Shown here in pieces: positions 1 to 11,258 of a stretch of DNA of 64,000 nucleotides. How positions within the stretch are numbered: position 1 is the first letter of the stretch; every line of letters starts with the position of its first letter. The stretch covers positions 1-64,000 of the forward strand of contig WNYE01000063.1 in NCBI GenBank assembly GCA_021396245.1. Reading direction: 5' to 3'. Position numbers and translations under genes: made by a program. Source of the stretch: Sporothrix humicola. Taxonomy: Eukaryota; Ascomycota; Sordariomycetes; Ophiostomatales; Ophiostomataceae. Under the pieces are notes generated by a model. The model was not told the DNA's origin and ran no database searches. It worked only from the letters and a program-made list of their open reading frames with translations.

Positions 1-72
1 CTTCCGCCCTTTTTTCTGCCCCATTTTGGTGTACTTTTCTTTCCCCCCCCACCCACCCCCACCCCCACCCCT

Positions 73-116
<44 letters not shown>

Positions 117-546
117 CTTTCGACAAACTGGACCATCGTTTCGTCCCGTTTGCACGAGTTTCTTTTCTGCCGCTATTTTTACCAACCGCCTTTGTCCTTT
201 ATCACCTGAAGCGGTCTCCCTTTGCTCCACCGTGTCGTCATCGTTCCCGCTAGTGACTGTCGCTGCTGGTGTTGGGCAATACCAAAGAGCTTTAACTTTT
301 ATGTACGGAGTACTTTGCAGCTCTTCATTACTGACCCGCGTTTTCCACATAATGATTTATTTTCCTCAAACTTAATTGACTCGAATCAAACATTGCTCAT
401 CAACAACACAATATCGATCATCCCTCCAGAAATTCGCTAAACGGAGCTGGCTTTCAGCACCCAGCACCAACATCGAATCCACGCTTCACCTACGTCAACG
501 AGAAGTCATCCGCCCCAGATACGATCCATTTCTACGACTTGCAACC
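1..546. other. Window edge and upstream region of G3P dehydrogenase gene
   Basis: No supported gene. It opens with C-rich units (CCCCCA-type, about 43-71) followed by an uninterrupted run of about 42 T (75-116). A TACGGAGTA 9-mer lies at 304-312. The pyrimidine-rich tract may belong to the promoter of the gene starting at 547. The proline/phenylalanine ORF here is a translation of the tract. Confidence 0.6.
75..116. repeat. Poly-T homopolymer
   Basis: About 42 consecutive T directly follow C-rich units. It is a simple-sequence tract; its exact length is likely to vary between assemblies. Confidence 0.9.
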
Positions 547-2676
547 ATGCCTCGATTCTTTGGCCCGGGAACCTTTCGGCGGGCCGCCATCGCGACTGGT
601 GCCGCTGTGGCAACCGGTGGCCTTGTCTACTATGTCTACCGACCGCGCAATATTCCCGGCTACGAACCGCCCGCAGTTCCTCCACCCATCTACGGCGCCG
701 ACGGCACATTCACGCTGCCTCGATTTCCCCGCACAAAGCCACGTGACGAGCACATTGCCGAGCTGAAGAAGAGCAACAGCGGCGACAAGGAAGCCGAATA
801 TGATATGCTCATCATTGGCTGCGGCGCTACCGGCGCTGGAGTGGCTCTTGATGCGGCCACGCGGGGCCTTAAGGTAGCCGTTGTCGAGCGTGATGATTTC
901 AGCAGTGGCACCAGCAGCAAGAGCACAAAACTCGTACACGGCGGTGTGCGCTATCTCGAAAAGGCTGTGTGGAACCTAGACTATGCGCAATACGAGCTGG
1001 TCAAGGAAGCCCTCAAAGAGCGCAAGTACTTTTTGCAGACGGCACCCCATCTCAGCTCATGGCTACCTATCATGCTGCCATTGGATCGTCTATGGAAGAT
1101 TCCCTACTACTGGGCTGGCACCAAGTTTTACGACTTTTTGGCCGGAAGCGAGGGCATCGAGAGCTCGTACTTTCTAACCAAGAGCAAGGCCATTGATGCT
1201 TTCCCAATGCTAAAGCAATCTGGGCTTGTCGGCGCCCTGGTCTATTACGACGGTGCTCATAATGACTCGCGGATGAATGTCAGCATCGCCATGACCGCTG
1301 CACTGTATGGCGCAACTGTTGTCAACCACATGGAGGTTACGTCACTAACCAAGGACGAGAACGGCCGCCTGATGGGTGCCACCATGCGCGATACCGTTCC
1401 CGAGCGCAATGGAAAGAAGACCCAGGACATTACTGTGCGGGCCAAGAGTGTGATCAATTGCACAGGACCTTTTACCGATGGAATCCGCAAGATGGACGAC
1501 CCGACATGCTCCGATATCGTGGCTCCCGCATCCGGCGTGCACATTACCCTTCCGGGCTACTATAGCCCCGGAAAGATGGGCCTCATCGACCCGTCGACGT
1601 CTGATGGCCGCGTTATCTTCTTTCTCCCATGGCAGGGCAATACGATTGCAGGCACCACGGATGAGCCCGCTGCAATCGTCAAAAACCCCCTTCCCGACGA
1701 CAAGTCCATTGAGTGGATTCTTAACGAGATCCGCCACTACCTATCGCCCGATATCAACGTGCGCCGGGGCGACGTGCTGGCTGCCTGGTCGGGCCTCCGC
1801 CCGCTGGTCAAGGATCCCAAAGCCAAGAACACCGAGTCTCTGGTCCGCAACCACCTGGTCGATGTGTCCCCGTCGGGCCTGTTGACTTGTGCCGGTGGAA
1901 AATGGACCACGTACCGCCAGATGGCTGAAGAGTGCGTTGATGCCGCTATCAAAGAGTTCCACCTGCAGCCGCGTCCGCTGATGAACGTTCCCCGTGTGAG
2001 TGGTAGCGAGGCCATTGACGATGGCGCCATTCTGGACGGGTCCTGCCAGACGCACCAGGTGCGGCTTATTGGTGCGCATGGCTTCAGCCGGACGCTTTTC
2101 ATTCATCTGATCCAGCACTTTGGTCTCGAGACCGACGTCGCCAAGCACCTGACCGAGAGCTACGGCGACCGCGCCTGGACTGTCGGCTCCCTGTGCCGTC
2201 CGACAGACAAGCGTTTCCCGGCCCGCGGCGAGCGTATTTCCCAGCTGTACGACTTTGTTGACGGCGAGGTCCGGTACGCTGTCCGTCATGAGCACGCCCA
2301 GACTGCTATTGATGTTCTGGCCCGGCGGACGCGCCTGTCATTCCTGAATGCCCAGGCCGCACTGGAGGCACTGCCCAAGGTCATTGATATCATGGCCAAG
2401 GAGCTGAACTGGGACCACAAGAGACAGGAGTACGAGTGGAAAGACAGTACGTAGACCCTTGCCTATCGCCCCATCGCAACTAATTCTTTTTTTTCCTTGT
2501 TTCACGCATTTACTAACCAAATAGCTGTTGCGTTTTTGGAGTCTATGGGTCTCCCACAACCTATGCTTTCAGCCACTCGTGCCCAAGTCGAGTCGGGCAA
2601 GTTCGATTTCTCGACCTCTCTTGAGTACAAGATGTACTCGAGACATGACAAGCCCAACGAAGAAACCTCAAGCTAG
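547..2676 (+). CDS. GUT2: FAD-dependent glycerol-3-phosphate dehydrogenase, mitochondrial
   Basis: This enzyme oxidises sn-glycerol-3-phosphate to dihydroxyacetone phosphate on the mitochondrial inner membrane and passes electrons to ubiquinone. Exons are 547-2446 and 2525-2676, with a 78 nt intron; the spliced product is 683 aa. The start at 547 is chosen because the protein then opens with an Arg/Ala-rich segment (MPRFFGPGTFRRAA) followed by a hydrophobic stretch at about 14-30, as expected for a targeting and membrane anchor. The upstream in-frame extension from 376 lacks this logic. A dinucleotide-binding motif GCGATGAG is at residues 91-98, followed by the DAO-fold signature with SSKSTKLVHGGVRYLE. 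The second exon restores the C-terminus (VAFLESMG...), which the first exon alone lacks. No EF-hands are visible, as usual for fungal enzymes. Confidence 0.95.
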
Positions 2677-3304
2677 AGACAAACGCAAAAAGAAACAAAT
2701 GTAGCATGATATCATTAACCAAGAGGCGCGGCCTGCGTGCTTATTCTACGACAGGTTGACATATGCGGGACATCGTCCGGCAAAGATCTCCTCACGTATA
2801 ACACCATGGGCGACAGTTGCTTCTAATTTGAAAAGCTTCAGAAGCAGATTCACGCACAATACTCACACGACCATGAGGGCCCGACTATCCGATCTGGTTT
2901 TGTGGTCTAATGAACGCCTTAACGTCGAGGTCCTAGCTAACAAAGTCGAGTCGAAGGCACGCCAAGAGACGAAAATAAGGGGAAACAAAACAAAAATAGA
3001 GACGAAAGGCTGAGTTTTGCATATACCAGGCTGGAAGAGCCATTTAGATGCTATTATTGCCACCTGCCAATCTTGGAAAGAACTGCACATATGATCATGG
3101 CATACCGCTCGGGTGCGACTGCCTTGTATTTTTTCTTATATGAAGCAGGTGCAAGAGGTGGCACTTCCCTTGCGTCTGCGTTACCGTTCGCGATATTAAT
3201 TAAATACTGTATGTTAATTTGGAAACGTTTTTTCCTCTTCTCTCGGCGTCAAGTATTTTTATCGAACCTACGACACCCCCTTCAGTATACTTACCAATCG
3301 CACC
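2677..3304. other. Intergenic, same-strand
   Basis: 3' flank of the G3P dehydrogenase gene and upstream region of the hypothetical gene at 3305. No RNA gene, repeat or convincing ORF was seen. An AT-rich and CT-rich stretch (3190-3300) precedes the next start. Confidence 0.6.
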
Positions 3305-4843
3305 ATGACGATGCAGACTATGGCCGCAGGGCCATCGTCATTCAGAAGTCAGAGCATTTCCTCTATTACTCAAAATACTGCCAGCCTATGCAAAACCCCC
3401 GGCCATCGAAGCTCGTGGCGACACAAAGACTCGTCTGAAAAGACACCGAGCACGGTCGAGAGCGACGATGCTGCATACATTGCTCCAGGTATACCCGTGG
3501 ATGTTCTGCCACCTGGATCTGTGCCGCCTGCGCTGAAAGTAAATGATACCACTCGATCGACAACAAACACAGTCGCAGAAAGATCAGTATCGCCGGCATC
3601 CGCCATATCCGGCATCGGCGGCTCTTCAAACGCCCGTGAAGCACCCCCATCAATGGATGATGAAAATGGCAACGAAGCTAGCGCCGCGGATACCGATCAT
3701 CCAACATCCATAATTTCACCCCCGCTTCGGGTGATTGTGAAGCAACGGCACCGGAAGCTGATGCAAGAACAAGAAATCCTCAGGAAGGTTGGGCAGCCAG
3801 ACGCTCCAGAGCCTATTCTTGCGCCACTGAAACCACAATACGGTCCACCAAAACGCCGCCCTACACCACCAGGCGTTCCATCTTTCGAGTCGGCAAATCA
3901 GACACTCGAGTCACGGCTGGCCTTCAGGCACTACGATGTTGGGCAGCCAAGAAGCAATCTTGGTACCGGGCGAACGAGCAGTAGCGGCGCCGGCAGCGGG
4001 CCGTTCTCCAGCCTCTCTTTCTAGCGGCGGAGGGACCGGCCTGTGCCTGGATCAACACCAACGTCACAGGCAGGAGCAAGAGTCGGAACAAGGAACTGTT
4101 CTGGTTTTGATCAGGGACACGCATCTTATCGCCTACGGAACAGCAGCAACAACAACGGCAGTTGTCCACGCCGTCAGGGCGGCAGCAGTGGTGGGACCGG
4201 TGGGCTCTTTGGTCGCTTACATGGACACTCCACGGCCCATCAAAACATGCCACCTCTCCGTCGACCGCAACCTGTCTGGCGCCCGCCGGTCAGTCAACAT
4301 ACCATTGCCAACCACCCTTGGGCACGAGACAACCTGCCGTTTGCAAGACCAGTCGCTCCTCGACCATCGGTGCAAGAGCCACAGGGACCGGTTTCGACTG
4401 CCTCCAATATCGGCCATCAAGCAGCCCCCTCTAGGCTGAGCTTGTGCAGAAACGATGGCAGCATTCCGAATATACTTTCCCCGAGAGGTACAAGCGCCAC
4501 AATTCCAGAAGTCACATCAGTGCAAGCTGCAGCGGAAATGGAAGCGCGGGACGGCCGACCGGCACGCCCCGTGACACTGGTGGACTACAATTTCTTGCAT
4601 GAAAGACAAGATGATGCTGGAAGTGCGCGTCCCTCGATTGCAATTTCTCGAGCGTCTAGGGACATACCCATAGTGGCCACCGCACCAGCTCCCATAGTTG
4701 CCCCTGTTCCTGCCCCAATGGCCACGTCCGTTCCTGCTCGGAACTCGAGGCCTGAAGAAGTTACACCGCCGGAGCCCACGTTCTGTCTGTGTCCGAGTTG
4801 GCACATGCCGGAGTGGCTGACCAGTTGTTTTTATGGCGAGTAG
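3305..4843 (+). CDS. Hypothetical low-complexity protein, reading frame interrupted by one TAG
   Basis: Function not recognised. ATG at 3305 has a strong context (CACCATGACG). The frame runs 239 codons to a TAG at 4022-4024, then stays open in the same frame, with the same Pro/Ser/Arg-rich composition, to the stop at 4841-4843. The first half contains a basic patch (VIVKQRHRKLM) and a Pro-rich piece (GPPKRRPTPPGVPSF). The second half ends in a Cys/Trp-bearing tail (FCLCPSWHMPEWLTSCFYGE). The TAG sits after a polypyrimidine run (TCTCCAGCCTCTCTTTCTAG), so it may be an intron acceptor. In-frame intron candidates are 3938-4024 and 3963-4073; neither has a textbook donor or branch site. Otherwise the gene truly ends at 4024, or it carries a nonsense mutation. 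Confidence 0.5.
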
Positions 4844-5582
4844 ACATCTTTAGACCTCTTATTAACTAGTACCCTTTGAATTAAAAACAGAGTATGATCA
4901 TGGAGTATATCCATGTTGAGCGATTGTCCCAAATTTTATGTTGGTGATCATGAAAGTCAAGACCCGGGCTGATGACGAGTAACAATGAGACTACGGGCGG
5001 GATTACTTACCATAGTGCTCTTTCTTTCTCTTTTTTTTTCTGGAAAAAGGAATAGAAGAAAGAAAGAAAGAAGGACAAATGGAATATGGAAATGTATATC
5101 GTGACAGAGTCAGATGAGTAGTGTAAATAGGACGTTCTTCCCTCTACACGACACTTTACACCAGTCCAGCGAAGGCAAGATTGATAGTTTTTCCTCTGCA
5201 TCTTGAAGACTTTGTAATTCTGACCCTGAAATAAGTTGCGACAGGTTTGGACTGTATTATTTACTTTTCGAATGCGCCTCCAATAAGATGGTCGCTAAAT
5301 GCATTTGGCTCTTAGACAGACTGTGCGAATATACAGTGTGGGGGCAGGTGCACGCCATCCCGCTAATAACTTTTTTTCGGGCCTTGCTAACCAATCCAGA
5401 TCACGACGACAAAGCAAGTCTTTTGCGCCGATTCCGGTCTTGCGACAAGACAACCAAACGGCCAAAGAAAAAAAAATCAAATAAAAACCGGCAGCCAGAT
5501 TTGAGGACAGTTGCTTTCTGCCACTTCCAGAGAAACACCAAGATACCCTGACTTATTACCACCGACCTCTTCTTCCACCAAA
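4844..5582. other. Intergenic, upstream of CIA1
   Basis: No gene seen. It contains a CT-rich run near 5024-5040 and an AAAG-type microsatellite at about 5052-5072. The segment just before 5583 is A/C-rich and resembles a fungal 5' leader. Confidence 0.6.
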
Positions 5583-7295
5583 ATGGACCCCGCGTCCACT
5601 GGCCCCGCGGCCGAAATGGTTACATCATCGGCCCCAACCACAACCACAGCCGCCACCTCACTTTCCGCACAGCCTCTGCGCTCCCAATCTGTCAAGGAGA
5701 TCCGGGCCCTTCCTTCCTTCCAGCCAGACCTCTACCAGCGCGGCTGGTACTCTATACCGCACCCAACTCTCCCCCTCCTGGCCACGGCCCACAACAAATC
5801 CGTCACCATCTTCTCGCTCGCCACCTTTTCCGCCCACAGTACCCTGACCGGCGGTCATAGCAGGTCGATCCGGTCGGCGACATGGAAGCCCAGCCTGCCG
5901 CCAAACAAGCTGTGCCTGGTCACGGGCAGTTTTGACTCGACGGCCGGACTGTGGCGGTACGAGCAGAATGGCGACACTGCGGGGCTCGAGACGGAGGTTA
6001 CGGCTGCCTGTGGGCGGGGATCCAACGTTGACGGGGACAGCGATGGAGAGGGTGGTGGCGAAGGCGAAGACGACGATGGCTGGGAGTTTACCCTCGTTCT
6101 GGAAGGCCAGGAGCACGAGATCAAGAGCGTTGCATTCTCGCCCTCGGGCCAGTACTTGGCGACGTGCAGCCGCGACAAGTCGGTCTGGATCTGGGAAGAT
6201 GTCGGTGGCGACGAGGACGACGACGAGTGGGAGACGGTGGCCGTGCTCAACGAGCACGAGGGCGATGTCAAGTGCGTCGCGTGGTGCCCTGACGTTCCCG
6301 GACGACGCAGCGGCAGTGGCCGCCACTACAGTCTCGACGTGCTGGCCAGCACGAGCTACGACAACACGATCCGCATCTGGCGCGAGGATGGCGACGGCGA
6401 GTGGGTGTGCGTGGCTGTGCTCGAGGGCCATGCGGGCACCGTCTGGGGTGTGCAGTGGGAGGCCGATCCGGCGCGCAAGCGGTTTCCGCGGCTGCTGACA
6501 TGGTCGGCCGACCAGACCCTGCGGATCTGGGAGCTGGAAGAGGAGGATGAGGACGAGGAGGCCAACGATGCGGGGGCCAACAACAACCCTCTATTCCGCA
6601 GCAGCCTGGGCGGCGTTCCCAACACGATGCGTCGCTCTTTGCATGAGCCATGGACATGCACGGCCGTTCTACCGAAGGCCCACACCCGTGACATTTACTC
6701 AGCGTCTTGGAGCGGCTCCAATGGCTTGGTTGCCAGCACAGGCAGCGACGGTACTATTGTTGTCTACGCCGAGTTTGACGGCCCTGCGCCCGCAGAAAAC
6801 GACGAAGCAACTGCCGAAGACGAGGCTGCCGCTGTCTTGGACGGCGACGTACACATGACAAACGGAAACAGCAACCCGCCTGTTGCTTCAAACGGCCGGA
6901 GTCGCAGCCCAGGACGTGTCAACCACCCACATGGCCATAGCCACGCACACGGTCACAGCCACGACCACAGCCATGGCCATGACCATGATCATGGACACGA
7001 GGACGGACACGACCATTCTCACGACCATTCCCACGACCACAGCCATGACCACGGCCATGGCCACGAAGAACAGAGCCAGCGTCATACCCACTCACACGCA
7101 GCTGGCCACAGCAACGCCCCAGACAAGCACTGGCGTGTTGTTGGTTCAGTCGCGAGTGCCCACGGCCCCTACGAAATCAACAATATCACATGGTGCCGCC
7201 GCTTCGACTCGGGCACCGCCCGGAGAGGAGTCGAAGAGATGCTGATTACAACAGGCGACGACGGCGTTGTTCGGCCATGGGAGATTGTCGTTTAG
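5583..7295 (+). CDS. CIA1: Cytosolic iron-sulfur protein assembly WD40 protein Cia1, with His-rich insert
   Basis: Cia1 is the seven-bladed WD40 component of the cytosolic Fe-S targeting complex, which passes clusters to cytosolic and nuclear apoproteins. The intronless frame gives 570 aa from ATG 5583; an earlier TTG/CTG-type start was ignored. Seven blades can be followed: LLATAHNKSVTIFS, LVTGSFDSTAGLWR, YLATCSRDKSVWIWE, LASTSYDNTIRIWRE, LLTWSADQTLRIWEL, VASTGSDGTIVVYAE and the family-typical end LITTGDDGVVRPWE. Acidic loops (DGEGGGEGEDDDG, EEEDEDEEAN) interrupt blades. Between blades 6 and 7, residues about 446-511 hold a stretch with some 27 histidines in HGHSH/DHSH units. The core Cia1 fold would be near 330-400 aa, so the extra length comes from these loops. 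Confidence 0.9.
   Translation: MDPASTGPAAEMVTSSAPTTTTAATSLSAQPLRSQSVKEIRALPSFQPDLYQRGWYSIPHPTLPLLATAHNKSVTIFSLATFSAHSTLTGGHSRSIRSATWKPSLPPNKLCLVTGSFDSTAGLWRYEQNGDTAGLETEVTAACGRGSNVDGDSDGEGGGEGEDDDGWEFTLVLEGQEHEIKSVAFSPSGQYLATCSRDKSVWIWEDVGGDEDDDEWETVAVLNEHEGDVKCVAWCPDVPGRRSGSGRHYSLDVLASTSYDNTIRIWREDGDGEWVCVAVLEGHAGTVWGVQWEADPARKRFPRLLTWSADQTLRIWELEEEDEDEEANDAGANNNPLFRSSLGGVPNTMRRSLHEPWTCTAVLPKAHTRDIYSASWSGSNGLVASTGSDGTIVVYAEFDGPAPAENDEATAEDEAAAVLDGDVHMTNGNSNPPVASNGRSRSPGRVNHPHGHSHAHGHSHDHSHGHDHDHGHEDGHDHSHDHSHDHSHDHGHGHEEQSQRHTHSHAAGHSNAPDKHWRVVGSVASAHGPYEINNITWCRRFDSGTARRGVEEMLITTGDDGVVRPWEIVV
6917..7116 (+). repeat. His-rich tandem codon repeat inside CIA1
   Basis: Near-repeats of CACGACCA[CT]TC/AGCCATG type encode alternating His with Ser, Asp and Gly. 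The tract stays in frame and lies in the loop before the last WD40 blade. Such sequences commonly bind Zn, Ni or Cu; metal binding here is an inference. Confidence 0.85.
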
Positions 7296-8031
7296 GAGGT
7301 AATCTACATTTACAATCTAGAACGGAGCATATAGCTGTGAGGCACAAAACAGCCTAGCATATAGACAAATGAAGTAAACAAAATCGTAATCAAACCACAC
7401 ATAGTTGCAAAAGAAAGTTTGAGAAGAAAGGTTATTTGAATTTTGAATAGCTTGATATACATGTTATTAAAAGGGTGATGAGTGGTAGCGAAAAATAGAA
7501 ACCACTTGCTCTCTCTATATATGCAAAGAATAGAATAAATCAAAGAAAAGAACAAACAATGAAAGGTAAAGCCAAAAAAGTACATGCAAAAACAAGAAAA
7601 AATGACTGACCAGTTCCTGTTTCCCCTCTATGCAATAATCCCCCAGTTTGGCGTTCGTGTCCACACTCTCCGATCCCGCCCCATGCAATGTTGTGGTTGT
7701 TTTTATAGTTGGAAATCTCCTGTACATCGGTTTTTGTGCGTCTTGGTCTTGGGTTTGTTATTTTTATCACAATATTTTTACAGCGAGCTTTTGTTGTAAT
7801 CTCGGGGTTGGTGCGGGTTTTTGGTGGGTGCGGCAAAAAGGGATACTGACGCAAAGGGGAAATAGAAGACAAAGGGGAAAAAAATAATAAACAATCAAAC
7901 AACAATAGAGAGCAACAACACGAGACCGAAGGGAGAGGGGTGGCAAGAAATTACATTTTCAGTGACACTTCGTACCACCCCAATCCCATTTCTCTCTCTC
8001 TCACCTTCATTTGAACGTATAGTCAAACACC
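7296..8031. other. Convergent intergenic region between CIA1 and KGD1
   Basis: AT-rich 3' flanks of two converging genes. Short ORFs on both strands are Phe/Leu/Tyr-rich translations of AT-rich sequence with no family resemblance. No terminator hairpin or RNA gene recognised. Confidence 0.6.
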
Positions 8032-11000
8032 CTACTCGCCCTTGAGCTTGTCCTGCTTCACAGTGAAAGCCATCTCGAGCAGATCCTGCTCCTCCTTGGT
8101 GTGCGACGACTTGGTGCCTGCAGCCACCGACGCGCTCGGGTTGCGGCCAGCGTACATCACATGCTTGTGGTCGTGGTACTTTGTGTGGTTCAGCATCGTC
8201 TCAATGCGAGGCTGCGTGAACGACCACGCACCGGCGTTGAGCGGCTCCTCCTGGGCCCACACCACCGTCTTGGCGTTGGGGTACGAGTCCAGGTTCTCCT
8301 TCAGCTGCTGCCATGGGAAGGGGTGCAGCTGCTCAACACGCGTAATCGCAACATTGTCAATGTTGTTATCCGCGCGGTACTTGTGCAGGGCAGCGTACAC
8401 CTGGCCCGAGCACAGGATCACACGGTCAATCTCGTCGTTGCTCTTGATCGTGCCAGCCTCGTGAGCCGGGTCAGGGATGATCCAGTGGAACTGAGAGTCG
8501 CCAGTGAAGTCCTCAATGTCCGAGCGAGCAATAGGATGACGGAGCAGAGACTTGGAGAAGAAGATAACGAGGGCTAAGAGATGTTAGTAATTTGAAACGT
8601 GACAAATAAGTTGATTTGATTAGGGTGGGGATATGGCTTACGCTTGCGGAACTGGCGGTTCATCTGGCGACGCAGAATATGGAACAGGTTGGCAGGAGTC
8701 GTCATGTACGCAATCTGCATGTTGCAGTCCTGGTGCTGGCGCTCAAGCTTGTCAGCAGACGGGAACACACGGGGGTCCTCGTTACACAGCTGCAGGTACC
8801 GCTCAATACGGCCCGACGAGTGCTCAGGGCCCTGGCCGTCGTAACCATGCGGCAGCGACATCACGAGACCCGTGCGCTGCATCCACTTGACCTCGCCAGA
8901 GGCAATGAACTGATCGATGATGCACTGCGCGTTGTTGGCGAAATCACCAAACTGAGCCTCCCACATAACAAGGGCGTTGGGCGACGTCAGCGAGTAACCG
9001 TACTCGAAACCAAGAGCACCAAATTCGCTCAGCGACGAGTTGGAGATCACAAACTTGCTCTGGTCCTTGCTGACGTGCTGCAGGGGGGTGTAGGTATCCT
9101 CAGTCTCCTGGTCGTGGAACACGGCGTGGCGCTGCGAGAAAGTACCACGCTCAACATCCTGACCAGACACACGGACGTGGTGGCCCTCCTGGACGAGCGA
9201 ACCGAAGGCAAGAGCCTCAGCAGTTGACCAGTCAATATTCTTGCCCTCAACAACAGACTTGGTGCGGGCAGCAAGAATACGCTTCAGGTTGCGGTGGACA
9301 TTGAAGCCCTCCGGTGCGCTGCCAATGACCTCACCAATATGCTCCAGAGTCTTCTGGTCAACACCAGTTGGGGGGTGCGGCAGGATCTCCGTGGCCAACT
9401 CCTTGGGCGACTTGAAGCCGTTCCAGGCGGACGTGGTCCACTCCTTGGAGGTCGGCTGGTAGTCCTTGGACTTGGAGAAGCTGTCCTCCAGCATTCCCCA
9501 AACCCACTGCTTGTGCTCTTCAACGTCCTCCTTGGTGAAGGTGCCCTCCTGCAGCAGCTTGTCGACGTAGATGTCGATCTGCGGGCGGTGGGCGTTGATG
9601 CGCTTGTACATCAGGGGCTGGGTGAAGGAAGGCTGGTCGGTCTCGTTGTGGCCGTGCTTGCGGTAGCAGACCATGTCGATAATGACGTCCTGCTTGAACT
9701 CGGCGCGCCAGTCCGAGGCGAGCTGGCAGACAAAGTTGACAGCCTCGACATCGTCGGCGTTGACGTGGAAGACGGGGGCGTCGATGGCCTTGGCGATATC
9801 CGTGCAGTAGGGCGTCGAGCGGGCGAAACGAGGATCAGTGGTGAAACCAATCTGGTTGTTGGCAACCAGGTGGATGGTGCCACCGGTGGAGAAGGCGGGC
9901 AGAGAGTGGAAACCCAGGCACTCGTAAACGACACCCTGGGCGGCGAGAGCGGCATCACCGTGCAGCAGCACAGCCATGGCGCTGCGGTGAGTGCTCTCAT
10001 CGTTGTTGTAGTGCTGGATGGCACGGGTGCGGCCCAGGACAACAGGGTCCTCAGCCTCCAGATGCGACGGGTTGGCAACGAGCGACAGCTGAACACGCTT
10101 GCCCGAGGGGGTGGGGCGCTCGAAGTTCATGCCCAGATGGTACTTGACGTCGCCGGATCCCTCATCCTCGGCGTGGGCAGTACCAGCGAACTCGCTGAAG
10201 ATCGATTCGTTGGGCTTGCGGACGACGTTGGACAGGACGTTGAGACGACCACGGTGGGGCATGCCAATGATAATGTCCTTGACACCGTAATCGACGCTAC
10301 GGTCGATCAGAGCCTTCATGCCGGGCACCAGGGTCTCGCAGCCCTCAAGGCCGAAACGCTTGTCGTTGGGGTACTTGGTCGAAAGGAAAGACTCGAAGCT
10401 GGAACTCCAGATGAGACGGTCGAGGATGCGACGCTTCTCGTCAATGGAGAACTTGAAGGGCTGCGGCACCTCAATCCGTTCGCGCAGCCAGTCGCACTTC
10501 TCACGGTCGGGGATGTGGATGAACTCGACACCATATGAGCCGCAGTAGATTTTCTCGCAGGCGGCGACAATCTCACGCAGGGTCATCTTCTCGCGGCCCT
10601 CACGCTTGAAACGCGGCAGAATGCCGGGGCCCAGGGTGTACTCGGTGTCCAGGTCCTTCTCAGTGAACTGGTAGTGCTCAAGGGTGAGCTCTTTGGGCTT
10701 GACGTTGCCAGAGCCCTTGGACTCGTTGCGGATGCCGAGCGGGTCGATATCAGCCTTGAGGTGGCCACGGGCCTGGTACGCGCGCACCAGAAGCTGGACC
10801 TTCAGATGGTTGTCGACGTCGGAGCCCTCAGCAAGGCCAACGCCGGAACCGGCAGCCAGGCCGGTCAGACCCGCCGACGAGTTAGGGACGAGCGAGGGGG
10901 GAGGCGTAAATGCCTGGGAGATGGGCATGTCGCCGTTCTCGACGTTCTTGAAGTAGACCTGCCACGAAACGTGAACGCTCTTGGGGTCCTGCTTCCACTG

Positions 11001-11258
11001 CAGGTACATCTCGTCGATGTAGTTGGCAGCGTTGCCGGACAGGAAGTTGTCGTTCGGGTCGGGTGCCGAGTTGGTGGCGCTAGCAAAGCGCTTCTGCTGC
11101 TGGTGGACGGCGAGTGCCAGAGGACGACGGCCGGCAGCCAAAGCTTTGCTCGTCGAAGAGCGAGGCATCGAGGCCATGCATCTTGACGACGACGATGCGG
11201 CGCGGGCCAGGCTCGGCACGGCGAAGCCGCTGGCTTTGCAGAATGACCGGCGCAACAT
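8032..11258 (-). CDS. KGD1: 2-oxoglutarate dehydrogenase E1 component, mitochondrial
   Basis: This is the thiamine-diphosphate-dependent E1 of the 2-oxoglutarate dehydrogenase complex of the TCA cycle, in the mitochondrial matrix. On the minus strand the exons are 11258-8642 and 8573-8032, with a 68 nt intron; the product is 1052 aa, the usual length. The start at 11258 gives MLRRSFCKASGF, a basic, Ser/Ala-rich presequence; an upstream in-frame extension to 11333 is discounted. The E1 N-terminal helix motif (YIDEMYLQWKQDPKSVH), GMPHRGRLNVL, and the ThDP/Mg region GDAALAAQG (about residue 434) to NNQIGFTT (about 465) are intact. The splice joins RQFRK to PLVIFFSKSLLRHP, matching the family. 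Its promoter region is shared with TFB1. Confidence 0.97.

Noticed and set aside
26..253. Poly-Pro/poly-Phe frame at the window start
   Set aside because: Translation of C-rich units and the T homopolymer.
376..546. N-terminal extension of G3P dehydrogenase
   Set aside because: The ATG at 547 starts a proper targeting segment; the extension is not family-like.
5658..6431. 257-codon antisense frame opposite CIA1
   Set aside because: A shadow of GC-rich CIA1 codons with no family features.
9294..10538. 414-codon open frame opposite KGD1
   Set aside because: It is antisense to a well-conserved exon; Val/Leu/Gly/Asp-rich composition is the mirror of strong codon bias, not a gene.
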